Below are positions 17,517 through 24,701 of a stretch of 64,000 bases of DNA, piece by piece. The position numbers and the translations under genes are program-made. Numbering within the stretch: the stretch's first letter is position 1; each line of letters starts with the position of its first letter. Source of the DNA: JBJXFE01 sp046153875 (GTDB taxonomy: Bacteria; Planctomycetota; Phycisphaerae; Phycisphaerales; UBA1924). Below the pieces are notes generated by a model. That model saw only the letters and a list, made by a program, of their open reading frames with translations, did not search any database and was not told the origin of the DNA. The stretch is taken from positions 1-64,000 of the forward strand of contig JBJXFE010000065.1 of NCBI GenBank assembly GCA_046153875.1, written 5' to 3'.

Positions 17517-19637
17517 TCAGGCCCGCGCCAGCCGCTTCCGAACGACGTTCTCGGCGCCGCCCGCCACGACCAGTTCCTGCGCCACCGGCGAGAGCGGCGG
17601 GAATGCGAACTCGCGACCCGCGAACCGCACGACCGACGCGCGGTAGTCGATCTCCGCGTCGCCGGCGACAACAGTCTTCGCGCCCCCGTCTCTTCCTCTC
17701 TTTGTCTCTTCGTCTCTTCTCAGATGCTCCACCAGCGGCGGGCACTCGAAGCACACAAACCCGTTGTTGAACGCGTTGCGCTTGTAGGTCTCGCTGAAGC
17801 TCCCCGCTGCGACGCACGGCACGCCCTTGTGCTTCAGGGCGGTCGCGGCCTGCTCGCGGCTCGAGCCCGTGCCGAAGTTGAACCCGCTCACGACGATGTC
17901 GCCGCGTTGATACAGGCCGTTGAACGCGGGGTCGTAGTTCTCGAAGGTCACCGCGGCCATCTGGTCGGGCGTCATGGCGTCGTTGTACGTGTGCTTGCCG
18001 GCGTAGATGCCGTCGGTGTTCAGGTTGTCGCGGTCGAGCCAGAGCAGCCGGCCGCGGACGGCCTCCGGGAACCCCGCGATGATCTCGACCGTTCGCCCGG
18101 TGCCCCCCGCGTCCGCATGTGCGCTTTGAGCTTTGAGCTTTGAGCCTTCGGCCTTCCTCGCCTCGAACCGGACCCGTGCCGTCTCGAACCGTCCCGGCGC
18201 GCAGATGTACCCCGCGACCGCGCTCGCCGCGACGACCGCCGGCGAGCCGAGGTACACCTCGCCCTTGCGGTCGCCCATGCGCCCTTCGAAGTTGCGGTTG
18301 GTGGCGCTGATGCCGACTTCGCCCGCCTTGATTGTGCCGCGCCCCAGCCCGATGCAGGTGCCGCACCCGGGCGGGAGTTCGATCGCCCCGGCCGCGACGA
18401 GCGCGGCCCAGTGCCCGTCGCGCGTGGCCCGTTCCTGCACCTCGGCGCTGGCCGCCGCGAGGTAGAACTCGACGCCGGGCGCGACCTGTTTGCCTTTCAC
18501 GATCCGTGCGGCCTCGGCCAGGTCCTCGTACCGGGCGTTCACGCACGACATCAGCCACGCCTTGTGGATCGCCACGCGGCGCGACTCGATCTCCGGGAGC
18601 GCGTGCATCGTCTTCACGTCGTTGGGGCCGCTGACGTGGGGGATGATCGTCGAGAGGTCGATGGAGAGCTCGACCGCGTACGCCGCGTCGGCGTCGGGGA
18701 TCAGCGGGCACGCGGGCCAGCCCGGGCTGCGTTCGGCTCCCCGAGGCGCGTTCTGCATCGCCCACCACGACTCGACCTCGGAGCGGGTGTAGCCGCCCAG
18801 CGAGTCGGCACGCCGCGTGCCGGGCCTCCGCCCCCCCGCGAAGTAGTCCGCCCGAGCCAGCAGCCAGTTGCGCAGCACCTCGTCGAACGGGAAGACCCCC
18901 GCGAGCGCGCCCCACTCGGTCGTCATGTTGGCGATGGACATCCGCTGGTCCATGGTCAGGCAGGCGACACCCTCGCCCGGCCCGGCTCCGGGCGCGCTTA
19001 CGAACTCCACCGCGTGGTTGAGCACCTCGTCCTTGTTGAAGAGCCCGCAGAGCGCGATGATCACGTCCTTGCCGACCACCCCGGGCCGCAGCTTCCCGTG
19101 CAGCACGCACCGCGCGACCGGCGGCACCTGCCACCACGTTACGCCCGTGGCCCAGAGGCTCGCGGCGTCGGTGCGCACCACGGGCGTGCCGAGCGCGGCC
19201 ATCGCCCCGTAGAGGTTCGAGTGCGAGTCGCTCCCGACGACCATCGCGCCGGGCGTCACGTACCCCTGCTCGACCATGACCTGGTGGCTGATGCCCGTGC
19301 CCGCAGGGTAGAAGTCGATCCCGTGCTCGGCGGCGAACTTGGCGATCTTCGCGTACTTGCCGAGGTTTTCGGGGGTGACGTTCTGGATGTCATGGTCGAT
19401 GGCGAAGACGGGTTGGCGTGGATCGCTCACTCCCCTGCCCGAGCCCTTCACCATCTCCAGGAACTTCGGGATGACCGCGCCGGTGTTGTCGTGTGTCATG
19501 ACGTGACGCGGCCGGATCGTGACGAAATCGCCCGAGCGGATGACGGTGCCGGCTGGCAGCCGCTTCCTGTCGGGCCCAACGGCGTAACGGGTGGCGATCT
19601 TCTCGACGACGCTCAGGGGGGTGAGGCCGGTGGACAT
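17517..19637 (-). CDS. Single-chain aconitase-superfamily hydratase, homoaconitase-like
   Basis: [4Fe-4S] hydro-lyase with large and swivelling domains in one chain of 706 residues. The N-terminal part resembles fungal homoaconitase: VVGSDSHSNLYGAMAALGTP, then VRTDAASLWATGVTWWQVPP and GKLRPGVVGKDVI. The three cluster cysteines are present in SCVNARYEDLAEAA and PPGCGTCIGLGRG. The swivel domain starts near residue 510 and carries SGFNFGTGSSREQA and the AGSFSETYKRNAFNNG segment. Between the domains a SKLKAQS linker (about residues 498-506) is encoded by a simple repeat; a second Arg/Glu-rich repeat tract sits inside the swivel domain. Substrate could be homocitrate, citrate or isopropylmalate. 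The start at 19637 (MSTGLTPL) is favoured; the longer frame overlaps the divergent neighbour. Confidence 0.85.
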   Translation of the reverse strand: MSTGLTPLSVVEKIATRYAVGPDRKRLPAGTVIRSGDFVTIRPRHVMTHDNTGAVIPKFLEMVKGSGRGVSDPRQPVFAIDHDIQNVTPENLGKYAKIAKFAAEHGIDFYPAGTGISHQVMVEQGYVTPGAMVVGSDSHSNLYGAMAALGTPVVRTDAASLWATGVTWWQVPPVARCVLHGKLRPGVVGKDVIIALCGLFNKDEVLNHAVEFVSAPGAGPGEGVACLTMDQRMSIANMTTEWGALAGVFPFDEVLRNWLLARADYFAGGRRPGTRRADSLGGYTRSEVESWWAMQNAPRGAERSPGWPACPLIPDADAAYAVELSIDLSTIIPHVSGPNDVKTMHALPEIESRRVAIHKAWLMSCVNARYEDLAEAARIVKGKQVAPGVEFYLAAASAEVQERATRDGHWAALVAAGAIELPPGCGTCIGLGRGTIKAGEVGISATNRNFEGRMGDRKGEVYLGSPAVVAASAVAGYICAPGRFETARVRFEARKAEGSKLKAQSAHADAGGTGRTVEIIAGFPEAVRGRLLWLDRDNLNTDGIYAGKHTYNDAMTPDQMAAVTFENYDPAFNGLYQRGDIVVSGFNFGTGSSREQAATALKHKGVPCVAAGSFSETYKRNAFNNGFVCFECPPLVEHLRRDEETKRGRDGGAKTVVAGDAEIDYRASVVRFAGREFAFPPLSPVAQELVVAGGAENVVRKRLARA
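17687..17721. repeat. In-frame CTCTTCGTCT-type repeat in the homoaconitase-like gene
   Basis: The plus strand reads as CGTCTCTTCC, TCTCTTTGTCTCTTC and GTCTCTTCTC, a degenerate run of the CGTCTCTT word. On the coding strand it gives the charged tract RRDEETKRGRDG within the swivel domain after PPLVEHL, a site where other family members have a short loop. It is a second simple-repeat insertion in the same gene. Confidence 0.6.
18121..18145. repeat. In-frame AGCTCAAAGC-type repeat in the homoaconitase-like gene
   Basis: The plus strand carries GCGCTTTGAGCTTTGAGCTT followed by TGAGC; the coding strand encodes SKLKAQS in the linker between the aconitase core and the swivel domain. The same word family occurs in the M61 peptidase gene at 7675-7704. 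Confidence 0.75.
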
Positions 19638-19682
19638 GGCGCGGGCATCGTATGAAGATGCACGCCATCCCGCGGACGACCC

Positions 19683-20465
19683 ATGGACGACGCGATGCCC
19701 AGCCCCGATGCCCGCGGCGAGTTCACGCTGCTGTGCGAGCGCTGCGGGTATGTCGTCGAAGGGCTGCCCGGCGACGGCCCTTGCCCCGAGTGCGGCACCC
19801 CGATCGCCGATTCGCTCCCGGATCGGCGGCGGGGCTCGCCGTGGCAGCAACGGGCCGGCTTCGCGTCGTGGCTCCGCACGGGCATCCTGATGCTGCGGCA
19901 CCCGGTCCGGGCGTGGGCGGTCATCCGCATCGAGTCGACGTGCATCGGTTGGGCGCAGGTGAACCGCGGGGTCGCGGCCGCGCTCATCGCGATCGTGACC
20001 TCCGCCCGGGTGACGCGTGCGACGGTTGGGCCACCTGCGCCCGAGTTCTTGCGATGGTGCTACTGGGCGGTTGTTTCCCTGGTGCTGACACTGCTGTTCA
20101 CGATTGTCCTAAGGCTCCTGACGGCGGTCGAGCACCGCGGCGTCCGCTTCTTCGGGGCGCGACGCGGCTGGCGCGTGACACACACCGTCGCGGATGCGGT
20201 GTGCGCTCACGCTTCGGTGGGGTGGCTGGTCGCGGGCGTGCTGTTCGGCGCGGGCGCGATCATCGTCGATTCGGGCCTGGCGCGTCAGACCGCGGCGGCG
20301 ATCGGCCGCCCGATCCTCGCGCCGACGCCCTGGCTGCGCTACTTCCCGCCCGGTCTCGGGTTCTTCGCCGGGCTGCTCGTCTTCGAGTTCCTCGTCTACT
20401 TCGGCGTGCGGCACAACCGCTACGCCAATCGCAGCACATCCGGCGGCCCCGGGACCCCCGGGTAA
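19683..20465 (+). CDS. Zinc-ribbon multi-pass membrane protein
   Basis: 260-residue protein of unknown function. The N-terminus carries a zinc ribbon: C18-x2-C21 in CERCGYVVEGLPGDG and C34-x2-C37 in CPECGTPI. This CxxCGY...GLPGDGPCPECGTPI form recurs in planctomycete membrane proteins. About four hydrophobic helices follow, including WAVVSLVLTLLFTIVLRLL and LGFFAGLLVFEFLVYFGV. The ribbon probably folds in the cytoplasm and may mediate protein contacts rather than catalysis. Start at 19683 or the in-frame ATG at 19695 are both possible. Divergent from the homoaconitase-like gene with 45 bases between starts. Confidence 0.8.
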   Translation: MDDAMPSPDARGEFTLLCERCGYVVEGLPGDGPCPECGTPIADSLPDRRRGSPWQQRAGFASWLRTGILMLRHPVRAWAVIRIESTCIGWAQVNRGVAAALIAIVTSARVTRATVGPPAPEFLRWCYWAVVSLVLTLLFTIVLRLLTAVEHRGVRFFGARRGWRVTHTVADAVCAHASVGWLVAGVLFGAGAIIVDSGLARQTAAAIGRPILAPTPWLRYFPPGLGFFAGLLVFEFLVYFGVRHNRYANRSTSGGPGTPG

Positions 20466-20567
20466 CATCCCGCAACGAGGGCGGCGGGATGGGGCCTCGT
20501 CCCGCGCTGCCTCGATCCCCCGGGTGCGGTCACAAAAACTATCTGGCGAGCGGTAACGAGGCGGGCG

Positions 20568-21284
20568 ATGGGGCATCCAAACAACGGCCCAGGCTCCAAC
20601 CGATGCACCCCATGGGGTGAGCCCGTGACGGAAGCTCTCGAACATTTTTGCGCCGCGGGCGATGCATGCGAGCGGTCAAGCCCTGGTGAGTTGGCCGCGC
20701 CCGCGGAAGCGGACCTGTTCCTCCGGCTCCGGGCTTGCGATGACGAGGCGTCTGACGAACTGGTCCGACTCGCCGGGGGGCGCATGCTCGCGGTCGCACG
20801 GCGGATGTTGCCCAACGAGGATGACGCCGACGACGCCGTGCAGGACGCCTTCCTCAGCGCATTCAAGTCGCTCGAGCAGTTCGACGGCCGCTCGCGCCTG
20901 ACCACCTGGCTCCACCGGATCACCGTGAACGCCTGCCTGATGAAGCTGCGATCGCGGCGTCGCCGGCCGGAGCGATCGCTCGACGACCTTCTCCCGCGGT
21001 TCACAGAAGACGGTCACGCGCAGATCCCCGCCCGCCGCTGGAAACCCGAGCATGCCGCCGGCATCGAAGCCGCCGAACGCCGGGCTCTGGTCCGCGCGAG
21101 GATCGACGAGCTCCCCGAGCAGCATCGAGTCGTTCTCATGCTCCGCGACATCGAAGAGCTCGACACGGACGAGACGGCGCGGCTGCTGGGGGTCAGCCCC
21201 GCGGCCGTTAAGACCCGGCTGCACCGGGCCCGCCAGGCTCTGCGCACCATGCTCAACCCCTATTTCGCCGAGGAACTTTCGTGA
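20568..21284 (+). CDS. ECF-type sigma-70 family RNA polymerase sigma factor
   Basis: 238-residue alternative sigma factor. Region 2 is clear (DDADDAVQDAFLSAFKSLEQ followed by FDGRSRLTTWLHRITVNACL) and region 4 contains LPEQHRVVLMLRDIEELD and the helix-turn-helix LLGVSPAAVKTRLHRAR. It would direct polymerase to its own operon and a small regulon, held in check by the zf-HC2 protein encoded next. The annotated ATG at 20568 gives a ~50-residue N-terminal tail; a GTG at 20625 with a GGGGTGA site upstream would give a 219-residue protein starting VTEALEHF and is a serious alternative. The stop overlaps the GTG of the anti-sigma gene. Confidence 0.92.
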   Translation: MGHPNNGPGSNRCTPWGEPVTEALEHFCAAGDACERSSPGELAAPAEADLFLRLRACDDEASDELVRLAGGRMLAVARRMLPNEDDADDAVQDAFLSAFKSLEQFDGRSRLTTWLHRITVNACLMKLRSRRRRPERSLDDLLPRFTEDGHAQIPARRWKPEHAAGIEAAERRALVRARIDELPEQHRVVLMLRDIEELDTDETARLLGVSPAAVKTRLHRARQALRTMLNPYFAEELS

Positions 21285-21559
21285 ACAAGCCCGAGTTCAT
21301 CAGTTGCCGGGAGCTCAGCGAGTTCCTCATGGACTATGTGGATGGTGCGCTGCCGCCGGATCGCCAGCGCGAGTTCGACCGGCACCTGGCGGTCTGCCCG
21401 TCGTGCGTGGTGTATCTGGATAGCTACAAGGCCACGATCCGCCTGGGCAAGGACGCATTCGCGGCCACCGACGAGCCCGCGACGCGCGTCGCCCCCGAGG
21501 GGCTGGTGCGGGCCGTGCGCGAGGCGCGCAAGTCCGGACGAGTATCGCCCCCCGCCTGA
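21281..21559 (+). CDS. zf-HC2-type anti-sigma factor
   Basis: 92-residue soluble protein with the zinc-binding anti-sigma (ZAS) motif: H35-x3-C39-x2-C42 in HLAVCPSC, plus an upstream Cys at residue 9 (ISCRELSEFLMDYVDG). ZAS proteins clamp their sigma factor until zinc or thiol chemistry, or another signal, releases it. No membrane segment, so sensing would be cytoplasmic, possibly redox. The GTG start at 21281 overlaps the sigma factor's TGA, which is tight coupling of sigma and anti-sigma synthesis. It heads directly into genes for a haem/Rieske membrane protein, which would fit a redox-responsive unit. Confidence 0.9.
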   Translation: MNKPEFISCRELSEFLMDYVDGALPPDRQREFDRHLAVCPSCVVYLDSYKATIRLGKDAFAATDEPATRVAPEGLVRAVREARKSGRVSPPA

Positions 21560-21579
21560 GGGCACCCGCGGAACGACCC

Positions 21580-21807
21580 ATGACGCCCACGACCATCGCC
21601 AGCGTGATCGTCGGCGCGGCCCTGCTGTACGCAGGCCTCGGCCTGATCTTCGCGGTTGCGTTTGTGACGCGCGGTGTGGCCCGAGTGGACCACGCGGCCG
21701 CCGGAGCCCCCTGGCCATTCCGGTTGCTCATCCTCCCCGGTGTCGCGGCCCTCTGGCCGCTGATGCTTCGCCGGTGGCTCGCGGCGGCGCGGGAGCCACG
21801 TCCATGA
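21580..21807 (+). CDS. Small two-helix membrane protein
   Basis: 75-residue protein with two hydrophobic helices (TTIASVIVGAALLYAGLGLI and a second around FRLLILPGVAALWPLMLRRW) joined by a short loop. No known family; function unknown. It lies 20 bases after the anti-sigma gene and its stop overlaps the ATG of the next small gene (ATGA). Position suggests an accessory subunit of the MsrQ-like/Rieske protein encoded two genes on. Confidence 0.75.
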   Translation: MTPTTIASVIVGAALLYAGLGLIFAVAFVTRGVARVDHAAAGAPWPFRLLILPGVAALWPLMLRRWLAAAREPRP

Positions 21808-21956
21808 CACGCCCCCTCCGCCGCGGGCACCTGCGTGTGTGGTTCGTCCTGGGCCCCGCGGCCGTGCTGATCCTCGTCGCGGCGCTCGCGTCGCGTCGCC
21901 CGACACCGATCCAGCCCCCACCGGTCACGTCGTCCCCCGTGGAGCCCGCACCATGA
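21804..21956 (+). CDS. Tiny single-helix membrane protein
   Basis: 50-residue protein: basic N-terminus (MTRPLRRGHLRVW), one hydrophobic helix (FVLGPAAVLILVAALAS) and a Pro-rich tail. Its ATG overlaps the preceding stop and its TGA overlaps the next ATG (ATGA at 21953), so it is embedded in the operon and is real despite its length. Likely a small subunit or assembly factor of the membrane protein encoded next. Confidence 0.7.
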   Translation: MTRPLRRGHLRVWFVLGPAAVLILVAALASRRPTPIQPPPVTSSPVEPAP

Positions 21957-23044
21957 GCGTCGGCTACTCCGCCATCCAATGGAACCGTCACAAGCGCGTG
22001 TACGACGCGGCGCTCGCGGCCGGCCTCGTGCTCTACGTCGCGCTCTTCACGGGAGCCTCGCTGGTGCTCTGGTCGGGCGAGCACGCGGTCAGCGCCCCGG
22101 TGCTCGCGATGCGGGCCCTGGGGTCGTGCGCGGCGCTTCTGCTCCACGTCATCCTGTGCATCGGCCCGCTGGCACGGTTGAACCCGCGGTTCCTGCCGCT
22201 GCTCTACAACCGCCGGCACCTGGGGGTCGCCGCGTTTCTCCTCGCCCTGGTGCACGCGATCATCGCGATCGGCTACTACCACGGGTTCGGTGTGCTCAAT
22301 CCGCTGGTCTCGCTGCTCTCCGTCAACACCAACTACGCATCGATCACCGCGTTTCCCTTCCAGGTGCTCGGGCTCGGCACGCTGGCTGTGATGTTCCTCA
22401 TGGCCGCGACCAGCCACGACTTCTGGCTCAAGAACCTCGGCGCCGCCGCGTGGAAGAGGCTGCACATGCTCGTCTACCCGGCGTACGCCTTGCTCGTGGG
22501 GCATGTGGCGCTCGGGCCGCTCCAGACCGCCCGCGGACCGCTCGCCCCCGCCGTCGTGGGGCTGGGCGTGGCGCTCGTGGTCGGCCTGCACCTGTGGGCC
22601 GGGTGGCGCGAGACACGGCGGGATCGTGCGCCCGGGTCGGCGTCGACACCGGCCGACGACCCGATGACGTGGATCGACGCGGGCCCGCCCGACAACATCC
22701 CCGCGGATCGCGCCCGGATCGTCTGCGCCGCAGCGGGGGGCGGGCGAGGCGGAGAGCGCATCGCCGTCTTCCGCCACAAGGATGGTGTGAGCGCCGTCAC
22801 CAACGTCTGTGCACACCAAGGCGGCCCCTTGGGAGAAGGAAAAATCGTGGACGGGTGCATCACCTGCCCGTGGCACGGGTGGCAGTACCGCCCGCTCGAC
22901 GGGTGCTCGCCCCCGCCGTTCACCGAGAAGATCGCCACGCACCACGTGCGGATCGTCGCGGGGCGCGTACGCGTCGATCCGCGGGCTCGGCTGCCGGGCA
23001 CGCCCCTGCCGCCGGCGCGGCCTGATGAGGTGCCGCATGGCTGA
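21953..23044 (+). CDS. MsrQ/ferric-reductase-like membrane domain fused to Rieske [2Fe-2S] domain
   Basis: 363-residue fusion. Residues ~1-225 form about six helices with histidines spaced as in MsrQ/ferric-reductase-like haem-b proteins (LLHVILCIGPLARLNP, LVHAIIAIGYYHG, then WKRLHMLVYPAYALLVGHVA). Residues ~240-350 are a Rieske domain with C286-x-H288 in VCAHQGG and C305-x2-H308 in CPWHGW. There is no flavin or NAD-binding domain, so electrons would pass between a cytoplasmic donor and haem b via the 2Fe-2S cluster. The acceptor is unknown. Start at 21953 overlaps the previous stop; the stop region overlaps the ATG of the next gene by 8 bases. Confidence 0.88.
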   Translation: MSVGYSAIQWNRHKRVYDAALAAGLVLYVALFTGASLVLWSGEHAVSAPVLAMRALGSCAALLLHVILCIGPLARLNPRFLPLLYNRRHLGVAAFLLALVHAIIAIGYYHGFGVLNPLVSLLSVNTNYASITAFPFQVLGLGTLAVMFLMAATSHDFWLKNLGAAAWKRLHMLVYPAYALLVGHVALGPLQTARGPLAPAVVGLGVALVVGLHLWAGWRETRRDRAPGSASTPADDPMTWIDAGPPDNIPADRARIVCAAAGGGRGGERIAVFRHKDGVSAVTNVCAHQGGPLGEGKIVDGCITCPWHGWQYRPLDGCSPPPFTEKIATHHVRIVAGRVRVDPRARLPGTPLPPARPDEVPHG

Positions 23045-23855
23045 AGCGTCAACACCCCCTTCCCGCGCGATCGGGGTGGGTGTGCGGGGGGCGGGAGACG
23101 AGTTCTACGTCGGGTATCTGCCCGTGCCGGCGCGGCAGCGCCGGTTCCTGTGGCTGATCGTGCCCGCGATCCTGTGGGCTCTTCTCGCCGCGGCCGCGCT
23201 CATCGCGCGTTCACAGCCCGACCCCGGCAACGCCGTGTGGGACGACGCGACCGCCCGCACGTTCACCGGCGTGCTCATCGCGCGCCCCTACCCCGTGGTG
23301 CTCGCGGAAGACGCGGGCGATGGCGCCCCGGGCGCGCTCCTGCTCGTAGAACTGGGAAAGTTCGGCCCGGGCCCGCGCGCCGCCCCGTTCGACGGGCAAC
23401 GCGTGAGGGTCTCGGGCTGGCTGCTGCACCGCGATGACCGGCGCATGCTGGAGCTGGAGCCGGGCGACGGGGCGCTCCGCGCGCTGAACGGTGCGGAGCC
23501 AACGTCGCCCTCCGCCCCGCCGGTCCCGCGCTGGCTCGGGCGCGTCACGCTCCGCGGCGAGATCGTCGATTCCAAGTGCTACCTGGGCGCGATGAAGCCC
23601 GGGCACGGGAGGACGCATAAGGAGTGCGCCACGCTCTGCATCCGCGGCGGCATCCCCCCGATGCTGGTCACTCGCAACGGGCGAGGTCGGGTCACGTGCT
23701 ACCTGCTGATGGACCCGTCGGGCGGTGCGCTCGACGCCGCGGCGTGGCCGATGATCGCGGACCCGGTTGAAGTGTCGGGTGATCTTGAGCAGTGGGGCGG
23801 GGGTGGGGGGCTCTACCGGCTGCGCGTGCGTGCGGCGGACATCCGCAGGTTGTGA
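23037..23855 (+). CDS. Membrane-anchored protein with conserved Cys-rich segment, unknown function
   Basis: 272-residue protein with one hydrophobic helix (about residues 38-57, LWLIVPAILWALLAAAALIA) and a large extracytoplasmic part. The most striking segment is GEIVDSKCYLGAMKPGHG followed by THKECATLCIRGGIPP, with three closely placed Cys and a His, which looks like a metal or cofactor site; a further Cys follows in VTCYLLMDPS. The family was not recognised. It is the last gene of the sigma/Rieske operon (8-base overlap), so a redox partner or acceptor of the MsrQ-like/Rieske protein is the natural guess. Near its 3' end the gene carries G-runs that encode GGGGG. Confidence 0.75.
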   Translation: MAEASTPPSRAIGVGVRGAGDEFYVGYLPVPARQRRFLWLIVPAILWALLAAAALIARSQPDPGNAVWDDATARTFTGVLIARPYPVVLAEDAGDGAPGALLLVELGKFGPGPRAAPFDGQRVRVSGWLLHRDDRRMLELEPGDGALRALNGAEPTSPSAPPVPRWLGRVTLRGEIVDSKCYLGAMKPGHGRTHKECATLCIRGGIPPMLVTRNGRGRVTCYLLMDPSGGALDAAAWPMIADPVEVSGDLEQWGGGGGLYRLRVRAADIRRL

Positions 23856-23902
23856 CGGTGGTGGTGTGGGTGGTGGGGTGGGGTGGGGGGAGTCGGGGAC
23901 AG
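23856..23902 (+). repeat. G-rich low-complexity tract after the Rieske operon
   Basis: Directly after the operon's last stop the plus strand reads GGTGGTGGTGTGGGTGG, then TGGGGTGGGGTGGGGGG. Four or more G-runs within 30 bases satisfy the usual intramolecular G-quadruplex pattern. Together with the hairpin at 23942 it may help end transcription. Confidence 0.55.
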
Positions 23903-23941
23903 GGTGCAGGGGACCGGGGGGGAGCGTGGGGAGGCAGAAAA

Positions 23942-23969
23942 GAAGCCCCGGGGCTTCCCCCGGGGCTTC
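23942..23969 (-). terminator. Rho-independent terminator of the dockerin-type gene
   Basis: Perfect 12-base-pair hairpin: GAAGCCCCGGGG (23942-23953), loop CTTC, then CCCCGGGGCTTC (23958-23969). Read on the minus strand it is followed by TTTTCT, the expected U-tract, so it terminates the gene that stops at 24018. As a perfect stem between convergent genes it may also slow plus-strand transcripts. Confidence 0.8.
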
Positions 23970-23975
23970 GTGAAC

Positions 23976-24016
23976 ACTCCGTCCATTCGTCCCTGAGTCC
24001 CTCCGTCCCTTCATCC
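23976..24016. repeat. Word-like CCGTCC(C/A)TTC repeat
   Basis: ACTCCGTCCATTCGTCCCTG, then AGTCCCTCCGTCCCTTCATC: a degenerate run of the words GTCC, CTTC and TCCCT. It sits between the terminator hairpin and the stop codon of the dockerin-type gene. Another member of the set of simple word-like repeats scattered through the window. Confidence 0.5.
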
Positions 24017-24017
24017 C

Positions 24018-24701
24018 CTACGGGCACCCGAGGACGTACTTGCCCTGGAAGCAGCCGAAGTCGGCGACGGAGAGGCCGCCGCTGGCGTTGCAGTCGGCGT
24101 ACAGGTCGCCCAGGACGTACTTGCCCTGGAAGCAGCCGAAGTCGCCGACGCTGAGGCCGCCGCTCAGGTTGCAGTCCGCGTAGCAGGTCGAGCCGCAGTC
24201 AACTTCCGCGACCGCCCAGTTCGCATTGTTCGCACCGCCGCCCGTCCACAGGTTGCTCCACGTGAGCTGCCCGGGCTGCAGATCGCTCGCCGAGGTGCCC
24301 GCCCAGTCGATGCTGTCCCCGATCGCGTTCGGGGTCCACAGATTGAAGACCAGCAACGTCGGCGGCCCCGGCGGCGTCCAGATCGGGCCGAGCGTCGGCC
24401 CGTTGTGCCCGCCGCCGCTGCTTGTCAGCTCGGTGTAGGGCCCGATGGGATACGACGCCGGGTCCATCTGAAAGTCATTGAACGGCGACGCCGCGGACGG
24501 GATGTCGCCGAAGATGATCCAGCCGATTCCCTGGCCCGCGAACCACGAGCCGTCGTTGTTGTCGAGCGTGAGTGTGATCTCATACCGATAGAGCCCGCCG
24601 CCCAGGTCCGTCTTGCAATAGTCCATGCGGAACGGAGTGGCCGACGCCGTGCCTGCCATGGACGCCAAGAGGCACGCCGCCATCAAGACTGAACGCTTCA
24701 T
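24018..24701 (-). CDS. Secreted protein with C-terminal GC-type dockerin-like repeats
   Basis: 227-residue exported protein. Signal peptide MKRSVLMAACLLASMAGTASA, then a ~130-residue beta-rich domain (YEITLTLDNNDGSWF, ILVFNLW-like strands) that I do not recognise. The C-terminus holds two 27-residue repeats, each with ADCN, SGGLSV and DFGCFQGKYVLG, ending in Cys-Pro. These resemble Ca-binding dockerin loops and match the GC-type dockerin-anchor domain known from Phycisphaerales, thought to attach proteins to the cell surface. An AAGAGGAG ribosome site fixes the start at 24701. Downstream is a strong terminator hairpin. Confidence 0.85.
   Translation of the reverse strand: MKRSVLMAACLLASMAGTASATPFRMDYCKTDLGGGLYRYEITLTLDNNDGSWFAGQGIGWIIFGDIPSAASPFNDFQMDPASYPIGPYTELTSSGGGHNGPTLGPIWTPPGPPTLLVFNLWTPNAIGDSIDWAGTSASDLQPGQLTWSNLWTGGGANNANWAVAEVDCGSTCYADCNLSGGLSVGDFGCFQGKYVLGDLYADCNASGGLSVADFGCFQGKYVLGCP
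24031..24192 (-). repeat. Two tandem 81-base coding repeats (dockerin-like units)
   Basis: Two copies (24031-24111 and 24112-24192), each starting AGGACGTACTTGCCCTGGAA on the plus strand, nearly identical over their first 40 bases. Period 81 bases equals 27 residues. The high DNA identity suggests recent duplication or gene conversion. Confidence 0.8.
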
